From NCBI GenBank assembly GCA_013203545.1, contig JABMQA010001122.1, positions 1-9,610 of the forward strand: a stretch of DNA of 9,610 nucleotides, written 5' to 3'. Numbering within the stretch: the first letter of the stretch is position 1; every line of letters begins with the position of its first letter. Position numbers and translations under genes: made by a program. The notes beneath the pieces are model-generated. The model was not told the origin of the DNA. It was given only the letters and a program-made list of their open reading frames with translations, and did not search any database. Source of the DNA: Bacteroidota bacterium (GTDB lineage Bacteria > Bacteroidota > Bacteroidia > Bacteroidales > 4484-276). Positions 7,257-9,610 of this stretch are shown here, one piece after another.

Positions 7257-7306
7257 TGAGAGGAATGTTTGCTGTTATGATTTAACGAAACATTTTTAAC
7301 ATCTCA
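7257..7306 (+). terminator. Terminator-like hairpin after the operon
   Basis: AATGTTT (7264-7270) pairs with AAACATT (7288-7294). Inside it GTTA (7274-7277) pairs with TAAC (7283-7286) around a five-base loop. A T-run (7293-7297) follows. An outer pairing TGAGA (7257-7261) / TCTCA (7302-7306) could extend it. The stem is AT-rich and has internal bulges, so termination may be partial. Confidence 0.5.
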
Positions 7307-7411
7307 ACAGTTCCGGTATGTAATGACCTAATCGGGAGAATAGTTTTTACTCTCACAAACAATCACAAGAATCACCTCACCCCCATCTAATAAACTTCCC
7401 ATCCCAAAAAA

Positions 7412-7416
7412 AAGGA
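7412..7416 (+). promoter_or_regulatory. Ribosome binding site AAGGA for repeat gene 2
   Basis: AAGGA lies six bases before ATG 7423, following an A-run. It supports this start together with the signal peptide. No convincing TAnnTTTG promoter was found in 7207-7422; the nearest is AATGTTTG at 7264-7271, with one mismatch and no well-placed TTG. Confidence 0.55.
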
Positions 7417-7422
7417 TTCACT

Positions 7423-8424
7423 ATGAAAAACAAATTACACATTCTTATCACCCTTACACTTACCTTTCTATTCAGCACGCTGCTCATCGCACAACCCATC
7501 CCCGACTTTCAGGTGAACGAAAATGCCAGCCCGGATGGATCGGAGCAATCCGAATGCGCAATAGCCGGCGATGCCAGCGGTAACTATATCGTTACCTGGA
7601 AAGACAGGCGCAATGGTAGCGATTTCGATATTTACGCACAGATCTATTTGAATGACGGTACGCCATCAGGCACAAACTTCAGGGTCAATGACGACAGTGT
7701 TTCAACCTGGCAGGAACGCCCTTCTGTTGGTGTTGATCCGTATGGGAACTTTGTAATTGTGTGGATTGACAGACGAAATTCGTACCAGGACAAGGATATT
7801 TATGCACAACGGTTTTCGGCTGACGGTACGCCGCTGGGAAATAATTTCAGGGTGAATGATGATCCGGGGAATTCCTTTCCGGAGCAGCCTGACATTTCTG
7901 TTTCCACAAGCGGTAAAATAATTATAAGTTGGGAAGACAGGCGCAATGGCAACCGCGACATTTGGGCACAACGTTATTTGGCCGACGGATCATTGGTGGG
8001 AGACAATTTCATGGTAAGCGATGATCCAGGTCCCGATGATCAACAGAATCCCTCCGTATCGATCAATTCAGAAGGGAAGTTTGTAATTAGTTGGGAAGAC
8101 AACAGAAACGGCCATTCTGATGTGTATGCACGCCGGTTTTCAGCGGATGGTGTTCCTGTTGGGAGCAGCTTCCTTGTAAACGACGAAAGTTTTATTACCT
8201 ATGAATACACCACGGATGTTTACATGGCCCCAAATGGAAATTTTACCATTACATGGGATGACCACCGGCTGGGATTTTTAGGGAATATTTTTGCCCAATC
8301 TTATGCATCCAATGGAGTTGCTTCAGGTAACAATTTTAAGGTGAATGATAACCTTGAGAGCGGGAATCAATGCCAGCCATCTCTAGCTCTCGGTGCAAAT
8401 AATAGTTTTATAATTACCTGGTAG
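7423..8424 (+). CDS. Second secreted repeat protein, N-terminal part (ends at in-frame TAG)
   Basis: ATG 7423 is preceded by AAGGA at 7412-7416 and opens a clear signal peptide (Lys-rich start, hydrophobic residues 5-22, cleavage expected after LLIA at residue 23). Mature sequence is tandem ~54-residue modules of the same type as in the gene at bases 1-2384, for example DRRNG-xx-DIYAQ and RVNDD segments. Five complete modules and the start of a sixth precede TAG at 8422-8424. The module order is colinear with gene 1: its module 5 (GFLGNIFAQSY) matches gene 1's GFKGDIYAQSY module, and the later insertion-bearing module is also shared. The genes therefore arose by duplication and then gained or lost single modules. 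Predicted extracellular; ligand unknown. Because the frame continues intact after the TAG, the gene is split by one nonsense codon. Confidence 0.85.
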   Translation: MKNKLHILITLTLTFLFSTLLIAQPIPDFQVNENASPDGSEQSECAIAGDASGNYIVTWKDRRNGSDFDIYAQIYLNDGTPSGTNFRVNDDSVSTWQERPSVGVDPYGNFVIVWIDRRNSYQDKDIYAQRFSADGTPLGNNFRVNDDPGNSFPEQPDISVSTSGKIIISWEDRRNGNRDIWAQRYLADGSLVGDNFMVSDDPGPDDQQNPSVSINSEGKFVISWEDNRNGHSDVYARRFSADGVPVGSSFLVNDESFITYEYTTDVYMAPNGNFTITWDDHRLGFLGNIFAQSYASNGVASGNNFKVNDNLESGNQCQPSLALGANNSFIITW

Positions 8425-9540
8425 GACAGCCGGAATTATGTTGATGAAATTTATGTTCAGCGATTTTCAGCTGACGGCACAGCGCTTGGTGACAATTACA
8501 GGGTAAATGATGGCATTGAATATGTCCTTCAATGGAGCCCGTCGATTGCAACTGACGGAGCAGGAAACTATGTAATATGCTGGTCCGACTTTCGCAGTGG
8601 CGATCTCAGCAATATTTATGCCCAGCGTTTTTCCTCCGATGGCACTCCCCAGGGCGCCAATTTTAAAGTAAACAATATCGGGTCCGCTATGCATTGGACA
8701 CCCAAAGTTGCCTGTAAACGAAACGGGGATTTTATCATTACCTGGTCGGACAGTGACGAGGGTAGTTTTAAGGATGCTCCCGGAGAAATCCATAAAAACG
8801 GGAACCATTCCCTGTGGAGCAATCCTCAGGGAAGCAAAAGTTACGAACCTGATGTTTATGCACAGATGTACGCAGCTGACGGATCACCTTTGGGTGAGAA
8901 CTTTATGGTGAATAACGAAACAGGGTTTAGCTTTCAGATGGATCCTGCCATCACTGTGGATTCAGCCGGTAATTTTATCATTGCATGGGAGGACAACCGC
9001 TACAATGAGTATGATATATTCTTTCAGCGATATGCCGGCGATGGAACGCCATTGGGCGGAAATGTGAGGGCAGAAGGTTCCCAGTACAGCGAATTTCAGT
9101 TTAATCCAACAATAGCCTCCGATCCGGCCGGCAATTTCATCATAGCCTGGTCCGACCAGCGCAATGGTGACAGCGACATCTACGGCCAGCGCTATTCAAA
9201 CGCAGGTTCACCGATTGATGAGAATTTCCTGGTAAACACCGACAGTAGTTTCACCCAACAATCATTTCCATGCATTTCTGTTGCTCCAAACGGTAATTTC
9301 ATCATTTCCTGGACAGACAGGCGAAACGGCAACGATGATGTTTATGCACAAAGATATTTAGCCGATGGTACTCCCTTCGGCAATAATTACATGATTTCCA
9401 ACACAGGCCAGTTAGACCAGACCTTTCCTGCTGTAACCCTGGGCGAATCTTTGATTTTCACAGCATGGCAGGATAACCGAGACGGACAAATGGGCTTTAA
9501 CATCTGGGCCAATGTGATGGATTGGGATTTTACGGTAGGG
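7561..9540 (+). repeat. Tandem ~162-bp coding repeats (about 12 modules), gene 2
   Basis: The module pattern is the same as in gene 1. Aligned by eye, gene 2 has about two fewer modules in the N-terminal half and one more just before the insertion-bearing module, showing module gain and loss since duplication. Confidence 0.85.
8422..8424 (+). other. In-frame premature TAG in repeat gene 2
   Basis: The stop occupies the variable position of the motif W-x-D-x-R-N (here ITW-stop-DSRN). Sibling modules carry Gln, Glu, Lys, Asp, Ser or Leu there, so one base change from CAG, AAG, GAG or TTG is enough. Downstream modules are intact in the same frame. Confidence 0.9.
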
Positions 9541-9610
9541 ATTGAAAACAACCCAGCAGCCGAAATCTCCCCTTTACCCTATCTGCATCAAAATTATCCA
9601 AATCCTTTCA
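8425..9610 (+). CDS. C-terminal continuation of the second repeat protein, reaching a T9SS domain (3' end outside window)
   Basis: No stop occurs in this frame for 395 codons to the window edge. It opens with DSRNYVDEIYVQRFSADG, the rest of module 6, and runs through about six more modules. One has the ~25-residue insertion (around 8770-8845) that ends in EPDVYAQ, the exact counterpart of the site where gene 1 has its TGA. After ANVMDWD the sequence enters LPYLHQNYPNPF (HQNYPNPF from 9586), the start of a T9SS type A sorting domain truncated by the window. There is no signal peptide of its own, so it can only be exported as part of the full-length protein. GC is higher here than in the operon. 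Confidence 0.8.

Noticed and set aside
1..9610. CRISPR array or IS element explaining the repeats
   Set aside because: The repeats are protein-level, about 162 bases long, diverged in DNA and in frame. There are no short identical repeats with unique spacers, no terminal inverted repeats and no transposase.

Overview
The window looks like a chromosomal segment of a Gram-negative bacterium of the Bacteroidota or a sister phylum (Ignavibacteriota-like lineages are also possible). The best evidence is a type IX secretion (T9SS) C-terminal sorting domain with the HQNYPNPF motif, complete at the end of the first gene and just beginning at the right edge. A lipoprotein signal followed by acidic residues and AAGGA-type ribosome binding sites fit this too. 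All real genes are on the + strand. No tRNA, rRNA, CRISPR array, transposase or integrase is visible.

Layout: (1) Bases 1-2384 carry a large secreted repeat protein, cut by the window at its 5' end. It is built from about 12-13 copies of a ~54-residue module (consensus FxIxWxDxRNGxxDIYAQRxxxDGxxxGxNFxVNDD) and ends in a T9SS sorting domain. One in-frame TGA at 1389-1391 splits it. (2) Bases 2385-2707 are an AT-rich leader with inverted and direct repeats, a candidate Bacteroidota-type promoter and two tiny ORFs. (3) Bases 2708-7206 are a compact three-gene operon of much lower GC. It encodes a two-helix membrane protein with an extracytoplasmic NTF2/SnoaL-like domain, a 1063-residue multidomain GH17 enzyme (jelly roll, GH17 barrel, second jelly roll, predicted outer-membrane beta-barrel), and a lipoprotein with a jelly-roll carbohydrate-binding-like domain. 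(4) Bases 7207-7422 are a spacer with a terminator-like hairpin. (5) From 7423 past the right edge lies a second repeat protein, a colinear paralogue of the first. It has a signal peptide and is split by an in-frame TAG at 8422-8424. Its reading frame stays open for a further 395 codons to the window edge and reaches the start of its own T9SS domain.

How the parts may work together: the operon reads as a cell-envelope glycan module. A beta-1,3-glucan-active GH17 domain sits in the same chain as a probable outer-membrane barrel, with a lipoprotein carrying a related sugar-binding-like fold and a membrane-anchored small-domain protein. No glycosyltransferase or SusC/SusD pair is in view, so synthesis, export, remodelling and degradation of a glucan all remain open. 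The two repeat proteins are predicted surface or secreted proteins of unknown ligand. Each has one premature stop within otherwise intact coding sequence. Recent pseudogenes, sequence errors, or leaky stops controlling attachment of the C-terminal secretion signal are the competing explanations.
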